Of a stretch of DNA of 64,000 nucleotides, positions 25,634 through 33,300 are shown piece after piece. The translations under genes and the position numbers were made by a program. The stretch's first letter is position 1, and each line of letters starts with the position of its first letter. The notes beneath the pieces are model-generated. The model worked only from the letters and a program-made list of their open reading frames with translations. It was not told the origin of the DNA and did no database searches. Source of the stretch: Acidobacteriota bacterium (GTDB lineage: Bacteria; Acidobacteriota; Thermoanaerobaculia; UBA5066); contig RHKY01000039.1 of NCBI GenBank assembly GCA_008363385.1, positions 1-64,000 on the forward strand, given 5' to 3'.

Positions 25634-26500
25634 TCACGGCGCCGCGGGCGCGTCGGCGCCGGGCGCGGGCTCCGCCGCGGGCGGCGGGACGGCCCCGAGC
25701 CGCTCGGCGATCCAGTCCAGCGCCGCCGCGCGTGTGTCGGGGTGCTGCTCGAAGACCGCCAGGTTGTGGGCCGCGCCCGGGACGAGGACGAGGCGCTTCG
25801 GCTCGCGGCCCGCCGCGTCCAGGGCCCGGGCCGAGGCCTCCCGCCCCGGGTCCTCGACGGCGGCCACGAGGAGCGTGGACCTCGGCTCGGGGAGCGTCCC
25901 CCCGGAGAGGTCCGCGAGCTTCTCGGCGTTGGCCGAGACCGCCACGGCCGCGTCGGCCCACCCGCGGGCCGCCGCCAGGACCGCGAGGTTCCCCCCCGCG
26001 GACAGGCCGACGACGCCCACGCGCGGGGCGCGGGCGCGGAGCCAGGCGCAGGCGGCCTCCACGTCGCGGGGGAAGCCGTTCGGGTCGGAGAGGAGGCGCG
26101 GGACGAGCTTGACGCTGCCGCCCGCGGCCCGCCGCGTCGACTCGCCGTGCCCGCGGAGGTCGATGGCGAGCGCGGCGAGGCCCTTCTCCGCCCAGGCCGG
26201 GAGGAGGTCCGCCCACTCGCGCCGCTCGCGCGAGAAGTCGTGGAGGAGGAGGACGGCGGGGGCGCCCTGGCCGGCCGGCGACGGCCGGAACGTCCCCGCG
26301 AGCGTCACCCCGTCGGACGTCGGGAAGGTGACCTTGAACGGGTCGGGGGGCCTCGGGACCGCCGTCGGCGTCGGGGCCTTGCGGCGCTTCTTCTTCTTCG
26401 TCGCCGCCCCCGCGTCCGGCGCCAGGAGGGCGCCGAGAAGCAGGGCGGCGGCCCCGAGGGCCGCCGCTCTCTGCAAGCGGGGTCGGGAGACGGCCGTCAC
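25634..26500 (-). CDS. Exported alpha/beta hydrolase
   Basis: The 288-residue product begins with a signal-like segment (AAALGAAALLLGALLAPDAG) and a basic Lys/Arg patch (TKKKKRRK). The alpha/beta hydrolase core has the usual elements: LLLHDFSRERREW oxyanion strand, DLRGHGES, nucleophile elbow GLSAGGN (Ser) and a final catalytic His in PGAAHNLAVF. This is like dienelactone hydrolase or acyl-peptidase relatives. The GTG at 26500 overlaps the upstream stop (GTGA), so it is coupled to the His-rich membrane protein. Substrate unknown. Confidence 0.8.
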   Translation of the reverse strand: MTAVSRPRLQRAAALGAAALLLGALLAPDAGAATKKKKRRKAPTPTAVPRPPDPFKVTFPTSDGVTLAGTFRPSPAGQGAPAVLLLHDFSRERREWADLLPAWAEKGLAALAIDLRGHGESTRRAAGGSVKLVPRLLSDPNGFPRDVEAACAWLRARAPRVGVVGLSAGGNLAVLAAARGWADAAVAVSANAEKLADLSGGTLPEPRSTLLVAAVEDPGREASARALDAAGREPKRLVLVPGAAHNLAVFEQHPDTRAAALDWIAERLGAVPPPAAEPAPGADAPAAP

Positions 26501-27525
26501 TTCGGCCGGAAGCCGCTTCCGAAGAAGAAGAGGACGTGGTCGTGGGCGTAGTGGACGAGGAGGAACGACAGGACGACGGCGTAGTAGCTCGGCTCGGCCG
26601 GGAGCTTCAGGAGGACCGTCAGGAGGAGGATCAGGAGCGTTGCGCCCGTCGTCAGGAGGAGGTTCCAGCCGTAGTACTTGAAGAAGAGGCCGGGCCGGGC
26701 CATCCGCTGCACGAGGCCGGAGCCGACGCCCCCGGAGGCGTTGTCCTGCTGGAGGATCAGGAACGTCAGGCCGAGGTACTGGAACGAGTGCCAGGCGTTG
26801 AAGCCCTGGAAGGAGACGGACAGCTCCGGAAGGCGCGTGACGGCGAGCGCCACGCCGACCGTCAGCGCCATGAAGCCGACGTACGGGAGACCGACCTCGC
26901 GGCGCCGGACCTGGTTCACCGTCAGGACGATCCAGGCGGCCAGGAGCCCCGCCGTCAGGACCGCGAAGGAGTGGGCGAACCAGTCGTGCTTGAGGAACGG
27001 CGGGAACCAGAGCACGACCTCGCCGATCCGGAAGGTCCCCGCCACGTGGCGGTACATCGCGTAGCTGTAGAGGGCCGAGCCGATGACCGAGAAGTCGAGC
27101 AGGCGCTGCCACGCCCGGGCCGCCCCGCCCTTCTCGCGGTAGAGGTAGGCGATGTAGGAGGCCTGGTCGCAGACGTGGATCGAGGCCCAGGTGAAGAAGA
27201 AGGTCAGGAGCCAGGGGAAGGCGAAGACGGCCCCCAGGACGACCAGGGTCGGGACGACGACGACGGGCGCCCAGGTCACGGCGGGGTGCAGCTGCCTGAA
27301 GCGCGGCTCGAAGACCGTCTTCAGGAAGGTGGCGTACATGTGGGGCCCGCCGATCAGGAGCGTGATCAGGAGGTCCACGGCCCCGGCGGTCGTGTGGCCG
27401 ATCGTGTGGACGAGGGGCGGGACGGCCACCAGGACGGCCGAGAGGGTGAGCCATGTGAGGTCCCATCGGGGCGTCAGCACCCAGCTCCGGGAGGGGGTGG
27501 GGGCGCTCAGGACGGTCGAGCTCAT
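26497..27525 (-). CDS. Polytopic membrane protein with histidine clusters, unknown family
   Basis: The 342-residue protein has about eight hydrophobic helices. The ATG at 27525 follows GAGGAG. Histidines recur at helix edges: HTIGHTTAG, GPHMYATFLK, SIHVCDQASYI, MYRHVAG, KHDWFAH, AWHSFQYLG and HYAHDHVLFFF. Such a pattern is what membrane di-iron or heme enzymes show, for example Brp/Blh-type carotene dioxygenases or desaturase-like proteins, but I cannot assign a family. It is translationally coupled to the alpha/beta hydrolase. Known facts stop at topology; the metalloenzyme idea is inference. Confidence 0.7.
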   Translation of the reverse strand: MSSTVLSAPTPSRSWVLTPRWDLTWLTLSAVLVAVPPLVHTIGHTTAGAVDLLITLLIGGPHMYATFLKTVFEPRFRQLHPAVTWAPVVVVPTLVVLGAVFAFPWLLTFFFTWASIHVCDQASYIAYLYREKGGAARAWQRLLDFSVIGSALYSYAMYRHVAGTFRIGEVVLWFPPFLKHDWFAHSFAVLTAGLLAAWIVLTVNQVRRREVGLPYVGFMALTVGVALAVTRLPELSVSFQGFNAWHSFQYLGLTFLILQQDNASGGVGSGLVQRMARPGLFFKYYGWNLLLTTGATLLILLLTVLLKLPAEPSYYAVVLSFLLVHYAHDHVLFFFGSGFRPK

Positions 27526-27618
27526 CGCGGACTCCTCGAGCCGCGGAGGATAGCAAAGGGAATCGGGCCTCCGGCCTCGCCGGACGGCGTCCGCCGGGGG
27601 TCGAAATAGAATGAGTGC

Positions 27619-28605
27619 ATGACCGACGTCGTGTCCGCGCCCGGGCCCCGGATCCCGGACGACCTCGAGGGGGCGATCCGGGAGCTGAAGGCGGAGCGGG
27701 ACGCCGTCGTCCTGGCCCACTACTACCAGGAGTCCGAGCTGCAGGAGATCGCCGACTTCGTCGGCGACTCGCTGGAGCTGGCCCGGAGGGGGACGAAGGC
27801 GACCCAGTCGGTGATCGCCTTCTGCGGCGTCCACTTCATGGCCGAGACGGCCAAGATCCTGAACCCCGAGAAGACCGTCGTCGTCCCGGACCTCGAGGCG
27901 GGCTGCTCGCTGGCCGACGGCTGCCCGGCGCCGCTCTTCGTCGAGTGGCTCAAGAAGTACCCCGGCCACACGGTCGTCAGCTACATCAACTGCTCGGCCG
28001 CGGTGAAGGCGCACTCGGACGTCATCGTCACCTCCTCCTCGGCCGAGGTGATCCTGAGGCAGATCCCCGACCCGGTCGTCTTCGCCCCGGACCGGAACCT
28101 CGCGGCGTGGGTCGAGAAGCGGCTCGGCCGGAAGTTCGTCGTCTGGCCCGGGACCTGCGTCGTCCACGAGACCTTCTCGGAGAGGAAGCTCGTCGAGCTG
28201 ACCGTCCGCCACCCCCACGCCGAGGTGATCGCCCACCCCGAGTGCGACGAGCGGGTCCTCCGGCTCGCGTCCTTCGTCGGCTCCACGTCGGCGCTCCTGA
28301 AGCGGGTCGTCGAGTCGGAGAAGCGCTCGTTCATCGTCGCCACCGAGGAGGGGATCCTCCACCAGATGCGCAAGGCCGCCCCCGGCAAGGAGCTGATCGC
28401 AGCGCCGCCGGACGAGTCCTGCTCGTGCAACACCTGTCCGCACATGAAGCGGAACACGCTCGAGAAGCTCTACCTCGCCCTGCGCGACCTCGCCCCGAGG
28501 GTCGAGGTGCCCGAGGAGGTCCGCGTGAGGGCGAAGAAGCCGATCGACCGGATGCTCGAGATGACCTCCGGCCTCGCGCTCTCCCCGGTCGCCGGGCGCT
28601 CCTGA
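27619..28605 (+). CDS. nadA: Quinolinate synthase A
   Basis: NadA condenses iminoaspartate with dihydroxyacetone phosphate to quinolinate in de novo NAD synthesis. The 328-residue protein has the three [4Fe-4S] cysteines at C96 (LEAGCSLAD), C180 (PGTCVVHE) and C273 (CNTCPHM), plus AHYYQ near the start and SSAE in the middle. No nadB or nadC is in the window. The next gene starts 3 nt after the stop, so nadA is probably cotranscribed with a SpoIIE phosphatase. Confidence 0.95.
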   Translation: MTDVVSAPGPRIPDDLEGAIRELKAERDAVVLAHYYQESELQEIADFVGDSLELARRGTKATQSVIAFCGVHFMAETAKILNPEKTVVVPDLEAGCSLADGCPAPLFVEWLKKYPGHTVVSYINCSAAVKAHSDVIVTSSSAEVILRQIPDPVVFAPDRNLAAWVEKRLGRKFVVWPGTCVVHETFSERKLVELTVRHPHAEVIAHPECDERVLRLASFVGSTSALLKRVVESEKRSFIVATEEGILHQMRKAAPGKELIAAPPDESCSCNTCPHMKRNTLEKLYLALRDLAPRVEVPEEVRVRAKKPIDRMLEMTSGLALSPVAGRS

Positions 28606-28608
28606 GCG

Positions 28609-30957
28609 ATGAGCGGCTCCGATACGGCCCCTTCCTGGCGGGGACGAGTCCCCTGGGCGCTCCTCCTGTCGGGGGCGGCGCTCCTGGGGCTGGGCCTCGC
28701 CGCGGCGCGGCGCTTCCTGCCCGAGTGGCGGCCGCTCCCGCCCGCGGACGCGGCGTGGGCAGGCCGCCTGGAGGAGCACGTGAGGTCGTTCGGGGGGACC
28801 CTCGTGAGGCCGCGCCTCTCCCTGGAGGGCGGGGTCTCGGAGAGCGACCGGTACGAGCAGGCGTTCCGGCTCCTCGGCCCGCGCGGGACGGAGTACCTCG
28901 CCTCGACCGGAGACGCGGTGCGGCACCGGGTCGACGCGGTGCTGGAGGTCCCCGGCGCCGGCTCCGGCTCGCTGGAGGTGGGATACGCGCCCGGCGGGGG
29001 GGCGCGGAGCGTCTCGTGGATCCCGGGCGGCGTGATCCCGCTCGGAGCCGTCGACGACAAGGTGAAGGCGGCGCGCGAGAGGGTGGGCGACGAGCTGGCG
29101 AAGCTCGTCGCGGGGGGCCTTCCCCTGGACGCCGGGGAGGTCACGTACACGAGCGGGAACGTCCCGGTCCGGATCCAGGAGCTCCCGCCGCCTCCGGACG
29201 GCGGCCCGAAGGAGGTGGTCGTCCGGACGGAGGCGGCCAACGGCGTGTCGGCCTCCCGCAGCCTCGCCGACCCCGAGCTGACCCTCCGCCTGTCGCCCGA
29301 CCGCGTCCTGTCGAAGGTCCTCGTCCGGCTCGTCCCGGCCGTGGCGACGGTCCTCGTCGTCCTCGTCGTCTTCGGCGTCCTCCTCTACCGGCGGAGGCTC
29401 GGCGTCCGCAACGGGCTGGGCCTGGCGGTCCTCGTGACGCTGACGACCGTCCCGGTCATGCTCGCCGCGCCGGGGCCCTCCGGCGTCGTCTACTACAAGC
29501 TCCTCGGCCTCGTCCTCGTCGCGCCGTACCTGGCGATCTCCTGGGCGGCGGCCGAGTCGCTCTTCCGCGACACGACGCCCGGCTTCACGACGTCGCTCGA
29601 CGCCCTCTTGGCGGGGCGCCTCGGCCCGCGCGGCGGGCGGGCGCTGCTGGCGGGCCTCGGGGCGGGGGCGGCGCTCGCGGGAGGGCGTCTCCTCGTCCTC
29701 TCGGCCGCCGCCGCCAACGCCGACGGCGCGCTCCGTCCGCTCCGGGCCTCGTTCGGGCTGCCGTTCTTCGGGCTGACCACGAACCCGTTCCTCGAGGGGC
29801 CCGGCGAGGCCTGCAGCCTGATCCTCGCGGTGGCGCTCCTGAGGCTCGTCCTGCCGCGCCGGTGGGCCGACCCCGCGGGCGGCCTGGCCTTCGCCCTCCT
29901 GACGGCCGGGGCGGCGCCGGTCTCCCCGTGGCTCGCGGCGCTCCTGTTCTCGCTCCTCCTGGGCGGGGCGTACCTCCTCGTCCTGAAGCGCTGGGGCTTC
30001 GCCTCGCTCCTCGTCGCGGCGACCTCGGCGTCCCTCCTCCGCGACGCCTTCGCCGCGGCGCACCTCCTCCCGAAGACCGCGATCCCGTTCCTCCTCGCCG
30101 CGGCGTCGCTCCTGGTCCTCGTGGCGGTCGGCGTCGCCGGCGTGCGGCGGTCGGAGCGCGAGGACGAGGGGAAGGTGGACGCGCCGGAGTACGTCAAGCG
30201 CCTCGAGAGCGAGCGTCGGGTCCGGTACGAGATGGACCTCCTGGCCCGGATGCAGCTCGCCCTCCTGCCCGAGAGGGCGCCCCAGGTCCCGGGGCTCGAC
30301 CTCGCCGCCAGGACCGTCCTGGCGACGGAGGTGGGGGGCGACCTCTACGAGTTCGTCACGGACGGCGGCGGCGGGCTCTGGGTGGCGGCCGGGGACGTCT
30401 CCGGGCACGGCTACTCGTGCGGCATCCAGGGGGCGATGGTGAAGGCCGCGCTCCTCTCGCTCGTCGGCGACGGGCGCTCGCCCGGAGCGGTCCTGGGCGA
30501 GATCGACCGGGTCCTCAGGCGCGCGGGCCGGACGCAGCTGTTCACCTCTCTCGTCCTCCTCCGGGTCGACCCGAAGACGGGGCGGGGGGTCCTCGCGAAC
30601 GCGGGGCACCCGTTCCCGATCCTCCTGTCCGAGGGGCGCTGCACAGAGATCGCCGTGCCGGGCCTGCCGCTCGGGCAGGGCCCGCCCCGGACGTACGCCG
30701 ACGTCGGCGTCGAGCTCGCCGAGGGGGCCTCGCTCGTCCTCGCCTCCGACGGCCTCTTCGAGGGGACGGACCGCTTCGACGACCCGTACGGCTACGAGCG
30801 GCCGGCGGCCGTCCTGTCGAGCGTGGGGCTCTGGCGGCGTCCGGCCGAGGCGATCGTCGAGGCGCTGATCGCCGACTGGAGGCTCCACGTCGGCCAGGGG
30901 GCCCCGCCGGACGACACGACGATCGTCGTGGTGAAACGCCCGTCGCTCGCCTGGTAG
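28609..30957 (+). CDS. Membrane-bound SpoIIE-type serine phosphatase
   Basis: The 782-residue protein has an N-terminal helix, an extracytoplasmic region of about 200 residues (no named domain recognised), then a block of several transmembrane helices (about residues 235-515). A cytoplasmic coiled lead-in (YVKRLESERRVRYEMDLLAR) follows. The SpoIIE phosphatase domain (about 545-780) contains TEVGGDLYEFV, AAGDVSGHGYSCGIQ, LASDGLFEGT and PPDDTTIVVV, so the metal ligands are present. The N-terminal half probably senses an external or membrane signal. Starts 3 nt after nadA; a 9-bp hairpin follows the stop. Confidence 0.88.
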   Translation: MSGSDTAPSWRGRVPWALLLSGAALLGLGLAAARRFLPEWRPLPPADAAWAGRLEEHVRSFGGTLVRPRLSLEGGVSESDRYEQAFRLLGPRGTEYLASTGDAVRHRVDAVLEVPGAGSGSLEVGYAPGGGARSVSWIPGGVIPLGAVDDKVKAARERVGDELAKLVAGGLPLDAGEVTYTSGNVPVRIQELPPPPDGGPKEVVVRTEAANGVSASRSLADPELTLRLSPDRVLSKVLVRLVPAVATVLVVLVVFGVLLYRRRLGVRNGLGLAVLVTLTTVPVMLAAPGPSGVVYYKLLGLVLVAPYLAISWAAAESLFRDTTPGFTTSLDALLAGRLGPRGGRALLAGLGAGAALAGGRLLVLSAAAANADGALRPLRASFGLPFFGLTTNPFLEGPGEACSLILAVALLRLVLPRRWADPAGGLAFALLTAGAAPVSPWLAALLFSLLLGGAYLLVLKRWGFASLLVAATSASLLRDAFAAAHLLPKTAIPFLLAAASLLVLVAVGVAGVRRSEREDEGKVDAPEYVKRLESERRVRYEMDLLARMQLALLPERAPQVPGLDLAARTVLATEVGGDLYEFVTDGGGGLWVAAGDVSGHGYSCGIQGAMVKAALLSLVGDGRSPGAVLGEIDRVLRRAGRTQLFTSLVLLRVDPKTGRGVLANAGHPFPILLSEGRCTEIAVPGLPLGQGPPRTYADVGVELAEGASLVLASDGLFEGTDRFDDPYGYERPAAVLSSVGLWRRPAEAIVEALIADWRLHVGQGAPPDDTTIVVVKRPSLAW

Positions 30958-30961
30958 GAGC

Positions 30962-30984
30962 GGCGCCGCGGGAGGCGCGGCGCC
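30962..30984 (+). terminator. Hairpin terminator after the phosphatase gene
   Basis: GGCGCCGCG (30962-30970) pairs perfectly with CGCGGCGCC (30976-30984) around GGAGG, 4 nt after the stop at 30957. CCTTGCC follows. Confidence 0.5.
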
Positions 30985-31090
30985 CCTTGCCCCGCGCGGG
31001 GCGGCGTGATAACGGAGCGAGAAACCCGCTCGCCGAGCGGACTTGCGCCCCGTTGATCGATCCGCGCGAAGGGCGGAGGATGCCCGCGCC

Positions 31091-31669
31091 ATGAAGATCG
31101 CGTTCATCGGGACGCACGGCGTCGGGAAGACCACCCTCTGCTACGACCTCGCCGCGGCGCTCAAGCGCCGGGACCTCTCCGTCGAGCTGGTGCGCGAGGT
31201 GGCGCGGGAGTGCCCGCTGCCGATCAACCGCGAGACGACGCTCAAGGCCCAGGAGTGGATCCTGCACACCCAGATCGCCTGGGAGCTCCACGCCGAGGCC
31301 AAGGCCGAGGTCGTCGTCTGCGACCGGGCCGTCCTGGACAACTTTTGCTACATGAAGCGGGCCGCGGCCGCCGAGCCGATCGAGCGGACGCTCGAGGCGC
31401 TCGTCCGCGCCTGGACCGCGACGTACGACTTCCTCTTCAAGGTGCCGATCGTGGGCGACCCCCGCTTCGACGGCGTCCGCGACACCGACCGCGCCTTCCA
31501 GCACGAGATCCAGGAGCTGATCGACGGCACCATGGCGGAGTGGGGGATCCCCTTCCGCCGGCTCGACCCCGCGGGGCGCGAGGTGTGGCCGCGCGTCGTC
31601 CTGGACGCCCTCCTCCCGGTCTTGAGGCCGCAGGAGCTCCTCTTCCCCGAGGTGGTCGAGGGAGCCTGA
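31091..31669 (+). CDS. P-loop ATPase/kinase-like protein (AAA_28/NadR-like)
   Basis: The 192-residue protein begins at ATG 31091 with a Walker A, FIGTHGVGKTTLCYDLAAAL. It has the AAA_28 style of nucleoside/nucleotide-kinase-like P-loop proteins: VREVARECPLPINRETTLKAQ resembles the substrate region of NadR-type ribosylnicotinamide kinases, and VVVCDRAVLDN is a Walker B/lid element. The NAD gene nadA lies 2.5 kb upstream, but a role in NAD metabolism is only a possibility. The phosphoryl acceptor is unknown. Confidence 0.75.
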   Translation: MKIAFIGTHGVGKTTLCYDLAAALKRRDLSVELVREVARECPLPINRETTLKAQEWILHTQIAWELHAEAKAEVVVCDRAVLDNFCYMKRAAAAEPIERTLEALVRAWTATYDFLFKVPIVGDPRFDGVRDTDRAFQHEIQELIDGTMAEWGIPFRRLDPAGREVWPRVVLDALLPVLRPQELLFPEVVEGA

Positions 31670-31769
31670 CCGGCGGGCCGGGGCCGAAACCCGCGCGCCG
31701 CTCCCGGAATCGAAGGTCCAGCGGGCGGCGCGCCCGCCTCTGCCAGAATCGGCCCGAGGGAGACTCCCT

Positions 31770-32102
31770 GTGGAGACGTACTACAAGCCCGAGCACCTCG
31801 CCCACTTCGCCTCGATCGCCGAGGGGAACGCGGAGCTGGCGAAGAAGTTCTTCGACTACTACGGCGCCGTCTTCGCCGACGGAGCCCTGTCGGCCCGCGA
31901 GAAGGCGCTGATCGCGCTGGCCGTGGCCCACGTCGTCCAGTGCCCGTACTGCATCGACGCCTACAGCCAGGAGAGCCTGAAGAACGGCGCGGACCTGGAC
32001 CAGATGACCGAGGCGCTCCACGTCGCCGTGGCGATCCGCGGCGGCGCCTCGCTCGTCCACGGCGTCCAGATGCTCGAGCACGTCAAGAAGCTCTCGCAGT
32101 GA
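31770..32102 (+). CDS. Arsenosugar biosynthesis-associated peroxidase-like protein (AhpD/CMD family)
   Basis: The 110-residue protein is a single carboxymuconolactone decarboxylase/AhpD-like domain. The redox motif is HVVQCPYCIDAYSQESL (CPYC) with a following His (RGGASLVHGVQM). This exact subfamily is known to sit beside arsS, and arsS follows 18 nt downstream. The start is GTG 31770 after GAGGGAGA. A thiol-peroxidase or redox partner role for arsenosugar formation is inferred from neighbourhood. Confidence 0.88.
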   Translation: METYYKPEHLAHFASIAEGNAELAKKFFDYYGAVFADGALSAREKALIALAVAHVVQCPYCIDAYSQESLKNGADLDQMTEALHVAVAIRGGASLVHGVQMLEHVKKLSQ

Positions 32103-32120
32103 GGCCCCGCCGGAGCGCCC

Positions 32121-33266
32121 GTGCCGCCTGACGCCCTCCCCGTCCGCCTCCCCTCCGCGCCGGAGCCCGACCCGACGGCCCAGGCGCGCGGAGGGCCGCG
32201 GGCCACGTTCACGCTGAAGACCCGGGGCTCGGCGCTCGCCTCCCCCGCCGAGCAGCTGGCGCGGGTCGAGGCCGTGGACCTCTCGGCCGCCCCCTTCGGC
32301 GGGAGCTTCGAGGCGGCTCTCGCCTCGTGCGGCTTTCCGGAGCTGACGCCGGCTCCGGTCGAGGTCTTCCAGGTCAACCTCGGGAAGCTGTGCAACATGA
32401 CGTGCCGGCACTGCCACGTCGACGCCGGGCCCGACCGGACCGACGCGATGATGAGCCGGGAGACGGTCGACCTCTGCCTCTCGGCCCTCGACCGGACGGG
32501 GGCCCGCACCGTCGACCTGACGGGCGGCGCGCCCGAGCTGAACCCGCACTTCCGGTACCTCGTCGACGAGGCGGTGGCGCGGGGCAAGCACGTCATCGAC
32601 CGGTGCAACCTGACCGTCCTGAACCTGGCGAGCCTCTCGGACCTCCCCCGGTGGCTCGCCGAGCGCGGCGTGGAGGTCGTCGCGTCGCTCCCGCACTGGC
32701 GGCGCCGGAATACCGACGCGCAGCGGGGCGAGGGGGCGTTCGACCGGTCGATCGAGGCGCTCGCGCGGCTGAACTCCGCGGGCTACGGCCAGGGGGACCC
32801 GCGGCGGCGGCTGACGCTGATGGTGAACCCGGTCGGCGCCTTCCTCCCCGGGAACCAGGGCGCGATGGAGCGCGAGTGGAAGGCCGGCCTCCTGCGCGAG
32901 CACGGGGTCTCCTTCGACCGGCTGATCGCGCTGGCCAACATGCCGATCGCGCGCTTCCTGGAGTGGCTTCAGGCGAGCGGGAACCTCGAGGGCTACCTCG
33001 AGCTCCTCGTCGCCTCCTTCAACCCGGCGACCGTCGAAGGGTTGATGTGCCGCAACACCCTCTCCGTCTCCTGGGACGGGACGGTCCACGACTGCGACTT
33101 CAACCAGATGCTCGACCTGCCGGCGGTCGGGCGCGGCGGGAGGCCGTTCCACGTCCGGGACCTCGACGCCGCCTCCCTCGCCGCTCGCGAGGTCGTCACG
33201 CGCCGCCACTGCTTCGGCTGCACGGCCGGGGCCGGCAGCTCGTGCGGGGGCGCCATCGAGCGGTAG
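32121..33266 (+). CDS. arsS: Arsenosugar biosynthesis radical SAM protein ArsS
   Basis: ArsS joins the 5'-deoxyadenosyl group of SAM to dimethylarsenite on the way to arsenosugars. The 381-residue protein has the radical-SAM cluster motif CNMTCRHCHVDAGP (C91, C95, C98), the SAM-site TGGAPELN, and the C-terminal domain with MCRNTLSVSWDGTVHDCDFN and HCFGCTAGAGSSCGG. Some homologues carry selenocysteine in that last motif; here it is Cys (TGC). The start is GTG 32121. The usual partner arsM methyltransferase is not within the window. Confidence 0.93.
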   Translation: MPPDALPVRLPSAPEPDPTAQARGGPRATFTLKTRGSALASPAEQLARVEAVDLSAAPFGGSFEAALASCGFPELTPAPVEVFQVNLGKLCNMTCRHCHVDAGPDRTDAMMSRETVDLCLSALDRTGARTVDLTGGAPELNPHFRYLVDEAVARGKHVIDRCNLTVLNLASLSDLPRWLAERGVEVVASLPHWRRRNTDAQRGEGAFDRSIEALARLNSAGYGQGDPRRRLTLMVNPVGAFLPGNQGAMEREWKAGLLREHGVSFDRLIALANMPIARFLEWLQASGNLEGYLELLVASFNPATVEGLMCRNTLSVSWDGTVHDCDFNQMLDLPAVGRGGRPFHVRDLDAASLAAREVVTRRHCFGCTAGAGSSCGGAIER

Positions 33267-33300
33267 CGGGGCCGGGCCGATAATCCCCCCCGGAGGCCCC

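Noticed and set aside
25620-25640. C-rich run upstream of the exonuclease start as a phase-variable site
   Set aside because: Only seven consecutive C, and on the minus strand it reads as a normal G-rich ribosome-binding region.
26497-31134. A minus-strand frame over 4 kb long opposite nadA and the SpoIIE phosphatase
   Set aside because: Only the last 343 codons (26497-27525) look like a protein; the rest is the antisense shadow of the plus-strand genes.
33195-33266. Selenocysteine codon in ArsS
   Set aside because: The position that is Sec in some homologues is TGC (Cys); no in-frame TGA occurs before the true stop.
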